A stretch of 64,000 nucleotides of DNA from an uncultured Aquimarina sp. (GCA_947493495.1 CANLRN010000003.1:83281-147280), one strand, 5' to 3'; shown: positions 1 through 10,566, counted from the stretch's first letter. The notes: generated by a model not told the origin, from the letters alone. Numbers and translations are program-made.

Positions 1-5
1 TCAGA

Positions 6-3000
6 GTGCGAAAGGTAGGAGGAGCAGATGTGTCTGGATCTTTTGGATGGACATATACTGTTCTCTCTTTTGAACCATCACAACCTTTAGATCCCAATGC
101 TACTTATGAAGTAATTTTAGATGGAGATGAAATACAAGATTTAGTTGGAAATAAGCTTGGTAACAACTATACATTTCGATTTTCTACGGGTAATGCGGTG
201 ATTACTTCAGAGGATATCACTATAGAAAGCCCTCAAGCCGTAGATGTTGGTCAACCTGTGAATTGGAAAGTAGTGAATCCTAATTCAAATTATACATACC
301 AATGGAATACGGGTAATGGAAATGAGGTAACTGGTACATCTCCAGTGTTTAGATACAACCAATCTGGAAGATACAATGTGATCTTATCTGCGTTTGAACA
401 AACTTCTAATATTTCAATAGAAGCTGAATTGGGTACTAATCATGGAGGGGTTATAAACGGAAATTCTAATGGATCTTTTTCTGGTTCAGGATATGTAGAT
501 TTCCCTTCAGAAACTGGTGATGATGTATATGTAGAACTACAATTTGAGAATTCACAGGCAACCAGTAACGGGACACTATCTATTCGCTATGCTATGGGAG
601 CAGGCGGTAGCCGACCACTTAACCTTTCTATCAATGGGGGAGCACCCAAAAGGGTAGAATTTCCATCTACAGGAGGATGGGATGTGTATGAAAATGAAAC
701 ACTACGAAATATTAACCTGCCAAAAGGAACTATTACCTTGCGATTATCTGCAACTGCAGGAAGTCAGGGAGGAAACATAGATCGCTTTGATATTACCAAT
801 AATAATACACAACCTAGATTGGTCAATACGCTGGCATTTAATCAAGTGGTAAATGGTGTAAGTACTGCAATACCTTCTAAATCAAGTTCTCAATTTGCTA
901 AAATAGGCAACAAGGTTTGGGTAGTTAATGAAGATGCCAATACGGTTTCATCCATCACTGTAAATGGTCTTCAAAAATCTAATGAGATTACTGTAGGTGA
1001 AAAACCAATAGCTATAGCCAATGTAGGTAACAATAAGCTTTGGGTGTTAAATAAGAATAGCGCTACAATAAGTGTTGTCAATACCAATACCAATTCGATA
1101 GAAAGAACTATTAGGCTGCCAAGAGCTTCTAAGCCTTCAGCGCTGGTAGTAAATCAAGACTTAACCAAGGGATATGTGAGCTTACAATCTTTAGGAAAAA
1201 TTCTGGAGCTTACAGTTTCATCTAATTCAGTATCCAAAGAAATCCAATTGAATACCGATACTAATGGAATTTTACCTAAACCTGGTGCAATGGCCACTGA
1301 TGGAGAATTTTTATATGTAGTACGATTTGTTTCAGAAAATGCCAAATCAGAAATATTTAAGATAGCGACTAATACCTTCAATAATTACAGTACCATCACT
1401 TTAGGGGAGTCTACAGGTACTGATGGTTCTAGATTTGGAAGAGGAATTCCTAACTACCTGACCAAGATCACAATTGCTCCCGATGGTAATTCATTAAGAA
1501 TTGCCTCAAAGAAAGACAACATCAAAAGAGGAATTAAAAGAGATGGATTGCCTTTGCAACATGACAACACTGTCAGAGCAATGGTCGCTAAAGTCAACTT
1601 GAATACTGATACTGATGATCTTGATGGACGAATGGATCTGGATAATAGTGATCGTTGTCATTCAGTGGTGTTTAGTGATAATGGGAATGTAGCTTTCATA
1701 TCAAAACCAGGAAATAATGAGGTGTTTGTAGCCGATGCTAATACTAATGTAGAAATTGCGAGATTGGTTACTGAAGAGGTACCTACAGATTTATTCTATG
1801 ATGATGCACAAAAGCGACTTTATGTGAATAACTTCTTAGGCCGTTCTGTTTCTGTTTTTGATGTTAGCACTATTGTAAATGGAGGATCAACTTCGAGTAT
1901 ATTAGCGACGGTAGGAACTGTAAGCAACGAATTGCTCACTGCAGAGGTGCTTAAAGGGAAGAAATTGTTCTATGATTCGTCTTCACCTCGACTTATACAA
2001 GAGGGATATATGGCTTGTGCTAGTTGTCATCTTGATGGAGGCGGTGATGGTCAAGTATATGACTTCACCAATTTAGGAGAAGGATTCAGAAATACGATAA
2101 GTCTAATAGGTAAAGCAGGTATGGAGCACGGTAGATTGCATTGGACTGCAAATTTTGATGAAATTCACGATTTTGAAAATCAAATTCGAGCCTTGAATGG
2201 AGGAACTGGCTTAATGACAAATCAAGATTTTAATGCTGCTAAGGATCCTTTGGGTGAAAATAAGAAAGCTGGTAAGAGTCAAGATCTAGACGCTCTGGCA
2301 GCATATATCACATCATTAAATACATTTGAAGAAAGTCCGTATACCCAATCCAATGGTAATTTGACCCAACAGGCTCAAAATGGAAGACAGCTTTTTAATA
2401 ATTTAAAATGTTATGAATGTCATAGTGGTGCTACTTATACTAAAAGTAGCTCTGCAAATAACCTATTTGATATCGGAACTATAGCGAATAACAGTGGAAA
2501 ACGTATTGATAAAAAGTTATTAGGAATTGATGTTCCTACCTTGTTAGGACTGTGGGATACAGCTCCGTATTTACATGATGGTTCTGCAGCAACTTTAATG
2601 GACGTGCTTACCACCAGAAATACAGAAGGAAAACATGCCGATGTTTCAGGATTAAATCAAAACCAATTAAATGATCTTATCGCCTATTTAAAACAGTTAG
2701 ATGGTTCTGCTCCTGCAGCTTCTGATTCTACTTTAAGTTTAGCCGTTTCATCACCAGCTTATGGGCAAAAGTTTGATGAAGGTGCCAATGTAACTATTGA
2801 TATTTCTTCAAGTATTGGTACCATAAGTAATGTTGAATATTATATTAATAATGATCTTGCTGCCAATATTACAAGCGCACCATTTAGTTATGAAATGACA
2901 AATGCTACTTCTGGAATTAAAGAAGTAATCGTAAAAGCATTTTATAATAATGGTACCGCGATTGTAAGTGAATGCCATGAATTTGAAATTACTCAACCTT

Positions 3001-4043
3001 CTATTATTGCTGATGGGATTTATTTTATGAAAAAAGCGAGCGCTAATTCATACTTAAAAGCAGTTTCTGCCCAAGATAATATTACAAATGTGGCTGATAA
3101 TACTAGTGAAGATACTAAATGGAAAATTACAGGGCTTGGTAATAATGAATATGAAATTCGTTCTGTAGCGTATCCCGAAAGTAGATTAGAAGTCCCTTTT
3201 GGAGAGAAAGGTAAAGGGGTAGAAATCGCTACTACATCTTGGACAGGTCAAGCTAATCACATTGTATGGACTGCAGAAAGAGTAGGTGATAATTTTATAT
3301 TTATACCCAAGCATGATGCTACAGTCGCATTAGATATGTATGAATCAAATACTGTGGTACATACCTGGGATAAAAATAGTAATAATGCGAATCAAATTAT
3401 TAGCTTAGTTCCTACCGATGATAATCATCAAATTGTGGTTAATGCCAGAGGAGTAACTGGAACAGAATCAATTACATTATCAGTAGCTGGTCAAGCTGTC
3501 CAAACCTGGACACTGTCTACAACAGCTCAAAATTACACAGCTACAACATCTTTAACAGGTAATGTTAGAGTAGAATTTACTAATGATAACAATGGTAATC
3601 GTGATGTGTTTTTAGATTATATTTCGGTTAATGATCAGCGGATTCAATCTGAAGATAGATCTGTCAATACTGCGGTATACCAAAATGGTAGCTGTGGGGG
3701 TAGTAATAGTGAAACGATGCATTGTAATGGGTATATAGACTTTGGAGATATCTCTCCTGGCAGACGAGCTGATATTGAACAGCTTATTGATCAAGAGATT
3801 ACTGTATATCCTAATCCAGCTAGTAATATTTTGTATATAAAAGGAATACCGAATACTGCTAACACACAAGTGCGATTATCGGTAATTGATATTCTAGGAA
3901 AGCAAGTGTTTTTTGATATTTTGGATTTTACATCAAGAAAAGACACTCGTCAATTAGATGTTTCTTCTTTCGATAAAGGGATGTACTATATGATTGTTAC
4001 TATTGATAATCAAAAAAGAGTGATCAATTTTATAAAAGAATAA
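6..4043 (+). CDS. Secreted multidomain protein (5' truncated by window edge): Ig-like, PKD-like, CBM6-like, beta-propeller, di-haem cytochrome c/CcpA-MauG-like, Ig-like, ricin-B-like, CBM60-like, T9SS type A sorting domain
   Basis: Open from window start; CXXCH motifs CASCH and CYECH; 'LWDTAPYLHDGSAATLMDVL' typical of di-haem peroxidase-like proteins; YVTN-like propeller repeats; C-terminal 'YPNPASNILYIKG...GMYYMIVTIDNQKRVINFIKE' T9SS tail. Confidence 0.85.
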   Translation: MRKVGGADVSGSFGWTYTVLSFEPSQPLDPNATYEVILDGDEIQDLVGNKLGNNYTFRFSTGNAVITSEDITIESPQAVDVGQPVNWKVVNPNSNYTYQWNTGNGNEVTGTSPVFRYNQSGRYNVILSAFEQTSNISIEAELGTNHGGVINGNSNGSFSGSGYVDFPSETGDDVYVELQFENSQATSNGTLSIRYAMGAGGSRPLNLSINGGAPKRVEFPSTGGWDVYENETLRNINLPKGTITLRLSATAGSQGGNIDRFDITNNNTQPRLVNTLAFNQVVNGVSTAIPSKSSSQFAKIGNKVWVVNEDANTVSSITVNGLQKSNEITVGEKPIAIANVGNNKLWVLNKNSATISVVNTNTNSIERTIRLPRASKPSALVVNQDLTKGYVSLQSLGKILELTVSSNSVSKEIQLNTDTNGILPKPGAMATDGEFLYVVRFVSENAKSEIFKIATNTFNNYSTITLGESTGTDGSRFGRGIPNYLTKITIAPDGNSLRIASKKDNIKRGIKRDGLPLQHDNTVRAMVAKVNLNTDTDDLDGRMDLDNSDRCHSVVFSDNGNVAFISKPGNNEVFVADANTNVEIARLVTEEVPTDLFYDDAQKRLYVNNFLGRSVSVFDVSTIVNGGSTSSILATVGTVSNELLTAEVLKGKKLFYDSSSPRLIQEGYMACASCHLDGGGDGQVYDFTNLGEGFRNTISLIGKAGMEHGRLHWTANFDEIHDFENQIRALNGGTGLMTNQDFNAAKDPLGENKKAGKSQDLDALAAYITSLNTFEESPYTQSNGNLTQQAQNGRQLFNNLKCYECHSGATYTKSSSANNLFDIGTIANNSGKRIDKKLLGIDVPTLLGLWDTAPYLHDGSAATLMDVLTTRNTEGKHADVSGLNQNQLNDLIAYLKQLDGSAPAASDSTLSLAVSSPAYGQKFDEGANVTIDISSSIGTISNVEYYINNDLAANITSAPFSYEMTNATSGIKEVIVKAFYNNGTAIVSECHEFEITQPSIIADGIYFMKKASANSYLKAVSAQDNITNVADNTSEDTKWKITGLGNNEYEIRSVAYPESRLEVPFGEKGKGVEIATTSWTGQANHIVWTAERVGDNFIFIPKHDATVALDMYESNTVVHTWDKNSNNANQIISLVPTDDNHQIVVNARGVTGTESITLSVAGQAVQTWTLSTTAQNYTATTSLTGNVRVEFTNDNNGNRDVFLDYISVNDQRIQSEDRSVNTAVYQNGSCGGSNSETMHCNGYIDFGDISPGRRADIEQLIDQEITVYPNPASNILYIKGIPNTANTQVRLSVIDILGKQVFFDILDFTSRKDTRQLDVSSFDKGMYYMIVTIDNQKRVINFIKE

Positions 4044-4075
4044 ACTAGTTCATCTATTATTGAATGCTAGCTTAT

Positions 4076-4131
4076 TAATACTTAAAATGCACTAATCTAA
4101 ATAAACAGATTTAGTGCATTTTAAGTATTAG
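4076..4131. terminator. Long hairpin between convergent genes (probable bidirectional terminator)
   Basis: TAATACTTAAAATGCACTAATCT ... AGATTTAGTGCATTTTAAGTATTA near-perfect inverted repeat between genes ending at 4043 (+) and 4154 (-). Confidence 0.8.
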
Positions 4132-4153
4132 TATACTAATATAAGTTGTTTTT

Positions 4154-4660
4154 TTATTGAGCAGGAATACCTAATTTAGTCATAACTGTTTTAGTAAGAT
4201 CAAATTTAGGATCCAGATAAGCAAGTCCAGCACTAGTAATTGTAAATACCTGAGAGTACCCTTCTGCTTTTGCTACTTCTTCTAGGGCATTTCCTATTTT
4301 TTTGTATAATGGCTGTAATAATCTATTTTGCTCTATTTGGACTAATTTAGAACCATTCTGACGAAATTTCGCAATATCGTTTTCAAAAGTGACAATCTCT
4401 TCTTGTTTAGTTTTTTTCATAGGTTCGGTCATTGTTGCAACGCCTTCTTGATATGCTTTTACTTTAGCCTGATACTCATCTACTTTTACTTTTAATTCAG
4501 CTTCTAGTTTTGTATTGTATGCTTTTAAATCTTCTTGTACTTTAGTAAGTTCAGGTAATTTTGATAAAATGAATTCACTATCAATAGTTCCAATCTTAGA
4601 TTGAGCAATAGTAATAAGACTGATAAATAAAAATGATAGGGTAACTACTATATTTTTCAT
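4154..4660 (-). CDS. OmpH/Skp family periplasmic chaperone
   Basis: Signal peptide then 'KIGTIDSEFILSKLPELTKVQEDLKAYNTKLEAEL' Skp-like coiled coil; start chosen at MKNIVVTL. Confidence 0.85.
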   Translation of the reverse strand: MKNIVVTLSFLFISLITIAQSKIGTIDSEFILSKLPELTKVQEDLKAYNTKLEAELKVKVDEYQAKVKAYQEGVATMTEPMKKTKQEEIVTFENDIAKFRQNGSKLVQIEQNRLLQPLYKKIGNALEEVAKAEGYSQVFTITSAGLAYLDPKFDLTKTVMTKLGIPAQ

Positions 4661-4786
4661 GGTATTTATTTTAAATTCTATTTTTTTAATTTTTTGCAAA
4701 TATATAAGGTCTAAGACAATATACGTGCCAAGACAATTGTTTTTTAGATTTATGATATAATTTATATGATGATGTGATTGGTAGTA

Positions 4787-5029
4787 TCATTCTATAAGTT
4801 GGCCACGATGAGGTTTTAAAGCATCTCTAACAGCTTTCATTTGAGTTTCCATTAAGATCACATAGGCAATACTATGCATTTTGTGGATATGTTTAACACC
4901 AGTAATAATGTCAGAGAGTTTTTCTATACGAATGTATTCTTTTAAATGTATTTCGTGATGGAGTGCCACTTGACTTGCTGTGGGACCTCTAAAATCCCAA
5001 ATTAATTTTAATTTTCGATCTGATGACAT
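4787..5029 (-). CDS. Small conserved hypothetical protein
   Basis: 80 aa intact ORF, coding-like composition, isolated between genes. Confidence 0.6.
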   Translation of the reverse strand: MSSDRKLKLIWDFRGPTASQVALHHEIHLKEYIRIEKLSDIITGVKHIHKMHSIAYVILMETQMKAVRDALKPHRGQLIE

Positions 5030-5338
5030 TTCATAAATAGGATATAGACAGTATACTTGCGTAATATAATGATCGCAAGATAAGAGGTTTTATATAAATT
5101 AAAAAAAGATAACATACAATACTATATATACATTGAATTTACCATAATTCATCTATTTTTTTGTGGATGTTTTCAGGATGAAAATTGAAATTAACTATGG
5201 AGATGTTTATTTTTTTCCTTTGTCTGTCAGCAGGTAGATTCACTGAAATTTAAAAACCTAATTTTCCTTTTCTGTTAAATTCAAAATAAAAATGTTACAA
5301 CATACTATTATAAGTATAAGTTTCGTTATTAGTACAGC

Positions 5339-5368
5339 TTGTAAAGTAACTTAATATTATTATTTTTG
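5339..5368 (+). promoter_or_regulatory. Bacteroidetes-type promoter (TTG-N19-TATTTTTG) upstream of the PPIase operon
   Basis: TTG at 5339-5341, 19 bp spacer, TATTTTTG at 5361-5368, matching TTTG/TAnnTTTG consensus; followed by dyad GTTCAAAATTTGAAC (5368-5382). Confidence 0.5.
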
Positions 5369-5398
5369 TTCAAAATTTGAACTTTATTTACACAAACC

Positions 5399-7357
5399 AT
5401 GTACAAAAAAACTATTATACTTTTCTTAGGAATTATTTTTTGCTCAATACTACATGCTCAGCAAAAAGATTTAGTGTTACTAACTATTGATAACTCGCCA
5501 GTATATACATCGGAATTTAAGAGGGTATATCTTAAAAACATTGATTTAGTAAAAGACGAGAAACAAAAAAATGTAGATGAATATCTAGAGTTATTCATAA
5601 AATATAAATTAAAATTAGCTGAAGCTCAGAAATTGGGGCTTGATAAAAAGGAATCCTATTTAAACGAGTTCGAAGGATATAAGAAACAATTGTCTTCTGG
5701 ATATCTCACAGATACAAAAGTTTCTGAATCGTTGATAAAAGAAGGGTATGATCGTTTACAAGAACGAATACACGGGAGCCATATATTAGTAATGCTAAAG
5801 CCTAACGCTTCTGCAAAAGACACATTACTAGCATACAACAAAATTGTCGAAGCTAGGAATAAAATTATTGAAGGGGCTGATTTTACTGAAATTGCAAAAG
5901 AATATAGTGAAGATCCGTCTGTGAAAAATAATGGTGGCGATTTAGGTTGGTTTTCAGCATTTAGGATGGTATATCCATTTGAAGATGCTGCTTACACTAC
6001 CAATGTCGGCGATGTTTCTAAACCGTTTAAAACTCGTTTCGGATATCATATAGTTAAAGTAAATAAAAGAGAGAAAACCCTAGGCGAAATTACAGTAGCC
6101 CATATTATGGTAGCCTTTACTCCTGAAAGGACAGAGGAACAAGCAGAAGAGAGAATCACAGAAATTAATAAACAACTACAACAAAACGTTTCTTTCGAAT
6201 CATTGGCTAAGCAATTTAGTGATGATACCAACACAGCTGTTAATGGAGGAAAAATTAATCGCTTTGCGCAAGGGCATATAAACTCAGAAGATTTTGAGAA
6301 AGTAGCTTTTGGACTTAAAACACCAGGCGAAATATCTTCCCCTGTAAAATCTAAGTATGGATGGCATATTGTCAAATTAATAGAAAAATTCCCTTCAAAA
6401 ACTTTTGAAGAATCCAAAGCAGAATTAACCGAAAAAATCAAAAGAGATGATAGATCGCAATTGATCACTAAATCATTTATCAACTCTTTAAAGGAAAAAT
6501 ACGGTTTAAAAAGAAATAAAGAAGCGATTAGTTATTTCAAAAAAAATGTACCAGAAACAATCTTTAAAGAAAATTGGGAGATACCTTCTAATGATAAAAC
6601 TCTAGAAAAAGAAATAATGGCTATCGGTCAAGACAGTTTTAGTTTTATGGATTTTGCAACATATATCAACAATAGTAATCAAAAATCAAATTATACAGAT
6701 GTATCCATTTTTTTAGAAAAAATGTACACGGATTTTGAATCTAAAAACTTATTAGAGTATTACGAAGAACATCTCGAAGAAGATAATCAAGATTTTGCCA
6801 ATATAGTTGCAGAATATAGAGATGGTTTACTACTATTTGATCTTATGGAAACCAAAGTATGGAATGCTTCTAAGACAGATTCTATAGGTCTTAAAAAATT
6901 CTATGACTCTAGAAAAGAAAACTATGTGAAGCAAGAGAGCTATAAAGTACTAAAAGCTTCATCATCACAGCAATCATTGATAGATAAAGTAAAAACATTA
7001 GTCATATCTGGGAAATCAGTTGACGAAATAAAGAAAGAAGTAAATGTTTCTGATGAACAAGTAGTACTGTTTTCTGAACAAGAATTGGTAAAAGGAGAAG
7101 ATCCAATAACAGATTCTTTTTCTAAAGAAATTGATCAGATACACGTGTTTAACTACGATGATTATATTACATTAATCAAAGTGAATGAGGTGCTACCCTC
7201 TAGGCTAAAAACATTTGAGGAGATAAAAGGAAAGGTAATTAATGATTATCAAGAAGATCTTGAAAAAAAATGGCTAGAATCACTCAGGAAAAAGTATTCG
7301 ATAGAAGTGAATAAAAAAACACTTAAAAAGATTAAAAAACAATTGACGATATTATAG
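5399..7357 (+). CDS. Peptidylprolyl isomerase, two parvulin (PpiC-type) domains
   Basis: Signal peptide; two rotamase domains ('GGDLGWFSAFRMVYPFEDAAY...FGYHIVKV', 'GGKINRFAQGHINSEDFEKVAF...YGWHIVKL'). Confidence 0.9.
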   Translation: MYKKTIILFLGIIFCSILHAQQKDLVLLTIDNSPVYTSEFKRVYLKNIDLVKDEKQKNVDEYLELFIKYKLKLAEAQKLGLDKKESYLNEFEGYKKQLSSGYLTDTKVSESLIKEGYDRLQERIHGSHILVMLKPNASAKDTLLAYNKIVEARNKIIEGADFTEIAKEYSEDPSVKNNGGDLGWFSAFRMVYPFEDAAYTTNVGDVSKPFKTRFGYHIVKVNKREKTLGEITVAHIMVAFTPERTEEQAEERITEINKQLQQNVSFESLAKQFSDDTNTAVNGGKINRFAQGHINSEDFEKVAFGLKTPGEISSPVKSKYGWHIVKLIEKFPSKTFEESKAELTEKIKRDDRSQLITKSFINSLKEKYGLKRNKEAISYFKKNVPETIFKENWEIPSNDKTLEKEIMAIGQDSFSFMDFATYINNSNQKSNYTDVSIFLEKMYTDFESKNLLEYYEEHLEEDNQDFANIVAEYRDGLLLFDLMETKVWNASKTDSIGLKKFYDSRKENYVKQESYKVLKASSSQQSLIDKVKTLVISGKSVDEIKKEVNVSDEQVVLFSEQELVKGEDPITDSFSKEIDQIHVFNYDDYITLIKVNEVLPSRLKTFEEIKGKVINDYQEDLEKKWLESLRKKYSIEVNKKTLKKIKKQLTIL

Positions 7358-8206
7358 ATGTTTCGTATCCTGATTATAGTACTGATAATTTTCTTGAGTT
7401 CTTGTAATAGAGGAAATGAAACAGAAAAAAAAGAGGCTATAGCAAGAGTAAATAAGAGTTTCTTATACAAACGAGATATAAAAAATATAGTTCCAGATGG
7501 AATCTCCAAAGAAGATAGCCTAAACATTGTAAAAAACTTTATCAATGTTTGGGCTACCAAACAATTGTTCATAGATCAATCTAAACGTAACCTCACAGAA
7601 GATGAATTACACAATTTTGATAAGCTTGTAGAGGATTATAAAAGCACATTGTACATCAATGCATACAAAGACGCTGTGATTAATAAATCCATTAATATGG
7701 AAGTTACTGCTCAGGATATAAAAGCGTATTATACAGAAAATTTAGAAATTTTTAATCTTAATGAAGAGCTAATAAAGTTACGTTACTTACATTTGCCACC
7801 TGATTATAATGATATTGTTGCAACGCGAACACGTTTTAATCGTTTTAATGAAGACGATGAAGAAGAGTTATTGAATAAAAAATTAGAGTTTGTAGCATTT
7901 TCTTTTGAAGATACTACTTGGGTTAAATTTGATCAAGTGTTAAACATTATACCCATACTTAAGAGGAAAGTAAGAAGTAAACTTCTTAAAAAAGGAAACT
8001 TCATTCAATTGCGTGATTCACTAGGAAGATATTTGATAAAAATAGAAGAGGTACTTACTAAAAATGAAACAGCACCGTTAACCTATAGTAAACCCACAAT
8101 ACGGCAAATAATATTAAGTAAGAGGAAGAGGGAATTGATAAAAAAATTAGAAAAGAATATTACTAAAGATGCGATTAAAAATAGACAATTCGAAATTTAT
8201 AATTAG
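7358..8206 (+). CDS. SurA/PpiC-like lipoprotein, probable non-catalytic periplasmic chaperone
   Basis: Lipobox 'FLSSCNRG', between two parvulin genes, no recognisable rotamase domain. Confidence 0.65.
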   Translation: MFRILIIVLIIFLSSCNRGNETEKKEAIARVNKSFLYKRDIKNIVPDGISKEDSLNIVKNFINVWATKQLFIDQSKRNLTEDELHNFDKLVEDYKSTLYINAYKDAVINKSINMEVTAQDIKAYYTENLEIFNLNEELIKLRYLHLPPDYNDIVATRTRFNRFNEDDEEELLNKKLEFVAFSFEDTTWVKFDQVLNIIPILKRKVRSKLLKKGNFIQLRDSLGRYLIKIEEVLTKNETAPLTYSKPTIRQIILSKRKRELIKKLEKNITKDAIKNRQFEIYN

Positions 8207-9608
8207 TACAATAATTTGTTTTTTATGTATTCTAGATACGTCTGTACAGGCGCAAGAAATTATAGAAGATATAGAAGAAGAACCTCAAACTACGGTAGAT
8301 TCCGTTCAACCTTTTCAGAAAACTAAAATTGATGGTGTTACAGCTGTAATAGGAGAGTATGTAATCCTAGATAGTGATGTAGCTATTGCCTATCAGCAAT
8401 TGATTAATGAAGGAGTATCCAAAAATGATGTGAGCCAATGCGAATTAGCAGGAAGTTTATTCGAAAACAAGTTGTATACCCATCACGCTGTACAAGACAG
8501 TATACTAGTTACTGATGCCGAGGTCAACTCTATGGTTGATCAGCAATTAAGTTATATGGTCAGAGAACTGGGAACAGAAGAAAAAGTATTAGAATTATAC
8601 AGAAAAGATAATTTGGAAGATTTTAAAAAAGAACTTTTTGAAATCAATAAATCCAATAGATTAGCAGAACAAATGCGTTCTAAGATTGTAGAAGCAGTAG
8701 AAATAACACCAGAAGAGGTTAGAGAGTTTTTTGATGGGATACCAGAAAAAGAAAGACCTCTCTTCGGAACAGAGTTAGAATTAGCTCAGATAGTTATCGA
8801 ACCAGAGATTCCCAAAGAAGAAGAACAGAAGGTAATCGATAGATTAAAACAGTTTAGAACTGATATCGTAGAAAACGGAAGTAGTTTTGCTACAAAAGCA
8901 GTATTATACTCACAAGACCCAGGCTCTAAATCCTCGGGTGGTAAATATACATTGAATAGACAGACTCCATTTGCCAAAGAATTTAAAGATGTGGCCTTTA
9001 GTCTACAAGAAGGAGAGGTTAGCGAACCTTTTAAAACAGATTTCGGGTGGCATATTATTCAATTAGATAAGGTAAGAGGAGAAGAAATCGATGTACGACA
9101 TATCTTGTTAACACCAGAAGTTACTAGAACAACTGTAGAACAAGCAGGAAAACTAGTAGATTCTATCAGAACAATTATTATATCTGGATCAATAGATTTT
9201 AAGAAAGCTGCTCGTAAATTTAGTGATGAGAAAGAAACAAGAGAAGATGGAGGGCAATTATTAAACCCAACTACAGGTGATACTCGTTTTGAACTTACCA
9301 AAATTGACCCTATCTTGTACGATCAAGTATCAAAGCTAAAAACAAATGAGGTTTCTGCTATAATTCCTGACCAAGATCGGCAAGGAAGAAAAAAATTCAA
9401 GCTAATTACAGTATTAAATAGATATGATGAGCATATAGCTGATTATGCAAAGGATTACCAGAAAATTCAAGAATTAGCACTCAGAAAAAAGCAGATCGAA
9501 GCAATCAGAAAATGGCAGCAAGAAAAGATCAATGATACTTATATAAAAATTAATGGAGAGTATAGAGACTGTGAATATAGCAGTAACTGGTTAAAAAAAG
9601 ATAAATAA
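8169..9608 (+). CDS. surA: SurA-like peptidylprolyl isomerase
   Basis: SurA_N-like region plus parvulin domains ('GGKYTLNRQTPFAKEFKDVAFSLQEGEVSEPFKTDFGWHIIQL'); overlaps upstream ORF. Confidence 0.85.
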   Translation: MRLKIDNSKFIISTIICFLCILDTSVQAQEIIEDIEEEPQTTVDSVQPFQKTKIDGVTAVIGEYVILDSDVAIAYQQLINEGVSKNDVSQCELAGSLFENKLYTHHAVQDSILVTDAEVNSMVDQQLSYMVRELGTEEKVLELYRKDNLEDFKKELFEINKSNRLAEQMRSKIVEAVEITPEEVREFFDGIPEKERPLFGTELELAQIVIEPEIPKEEEQKVIDRLKQFRTDIVENGSSFATKAVLYSQDPGSKSSGGKYTLNRQTPFAKEFKDVAFSLQEGEVSEPFKTDFGWHIIQLDKVRGEEIDVRHILLTPEVTRTTVEQAGKLVDSIRTIIISGSIDFKKAARKFSDEKETREDGGQLLNPTTGDTRFELTKIDPILYDQVSKLKTNEVSAIIPDQDRQGRKKFKLITVLNRYDEHIADYAKDYQKIQELALRKKQIEAIRKWQQEKINDTYIKINGEYRDCEYSSNWLKKDK

Positions 9609-9609
9609 T

Positions 9610-10566
9610 ATGTCAGATGACGTTGCAGCAGTAAAAAATCTGGTAAGTAAGTACGCCGATTTAAAAAATGAAATTTCAAAAATAATCATTGGTCAAGAAG
9701 AAGTAATTAATCAGATACTAATTTCTGTCTTTTCAGGAGGTCATGCTTTATTAATAGGTGTGCCAGGATTAGCCAAAACATTAATGGTTAATACCATATC
9801 ACAAGCCTTAGGTTTGGACTTTAAAAGAATTCAGTTCACACCAGATTTAATGCCAAGTGATATATTAGGAAGTGAAATCCTAGATGAATCCAGACATTTT
9901 AAGTTTATTAAAGGTCCAGTGTTTTCTAATATTATTTTGGCCGACGAGATCAACCGTACTCCTCCCAAAACGCAAGCTGCTTTATTAGAAGCCATGCAAG
10001 AAAGATCAGTTACAGTAGCTGGACATAATTATAAATTAGATTTACCATATTTTGTATTAGCCACACAAAATCCCATTGAACAAGAAGGGACTTATCCCTT
10101 GCCAGAAGCGCAATTGGATAGATTCATGTTTGCTATAGAATTAAAGTATCCAAGTTTTAACGAAGAAGTAGAAGTAGTAAAAAGTACTACAGGTGATCAT
10201 AAAGCAACTATTAATCCACTCTTTACAGCACAAGAAATTATTGATTTTCAGCAATTAATACGTCGCATTCCGATAGCGGATAATGTAATTGAATATGCGG
10301 TTGGGATGGTTTCTAAAACACGCCCCAATGAAGATACAGCTACAGAGCTTGTAAAAAACTATATAGATTGGGGAGCTGGGCCAAGAGCATCACAAAACTT
10401 AGTTCTAGGAGCCAAAACTAATGCAGCTATCAAAGGTAAATTTTCTCCAGATATAGAAGATGTACAAGCTGTAGCTATGGGTATCCTACGCCATCGTATG
10501 ATCAAAAACTACAAAGCAGAAGCAGAAGGAATCAGCATAGAGGATATTATTAAGAGCTTGTTTTAA
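9610..10566 (+). CDS. MoxR family AAA+ ATPase
   Basis: 'GVPGLAKTLM' Walker A, 'ILADEINRTPPKTQAALLEAMQE', 'LATQNPIEQEGTYPLPEAQLDRF'. Confidence 0.95.
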   Translation: MSDDVAAVKNLVSKYADLKNEISKIIIGQEEVINQILISVFSGGHALLIGVPGLAKTLMVNTISQALGLDFKRIQFTPDLMPSDILGSEILDESRHFKFIKGPVFSNIILADEINRTPPKTQAALLEAMQERSVTVAGHNYKLDLPYFVLATQNPIEQEGTYPLPEAQLDRFMFAIELKYPSFNEEVEVVKSTTGDHKATINPLFTAQEIIDFQQLIRRIPIADNVIEYAVGMVSKTRPNEDTATELVKNYIDWGAGPRASQNLVLGAKTNAAIKGKFSPDIEDVQAVAMGILRHRMIKNYKAEAEGISIEDIIKSLF

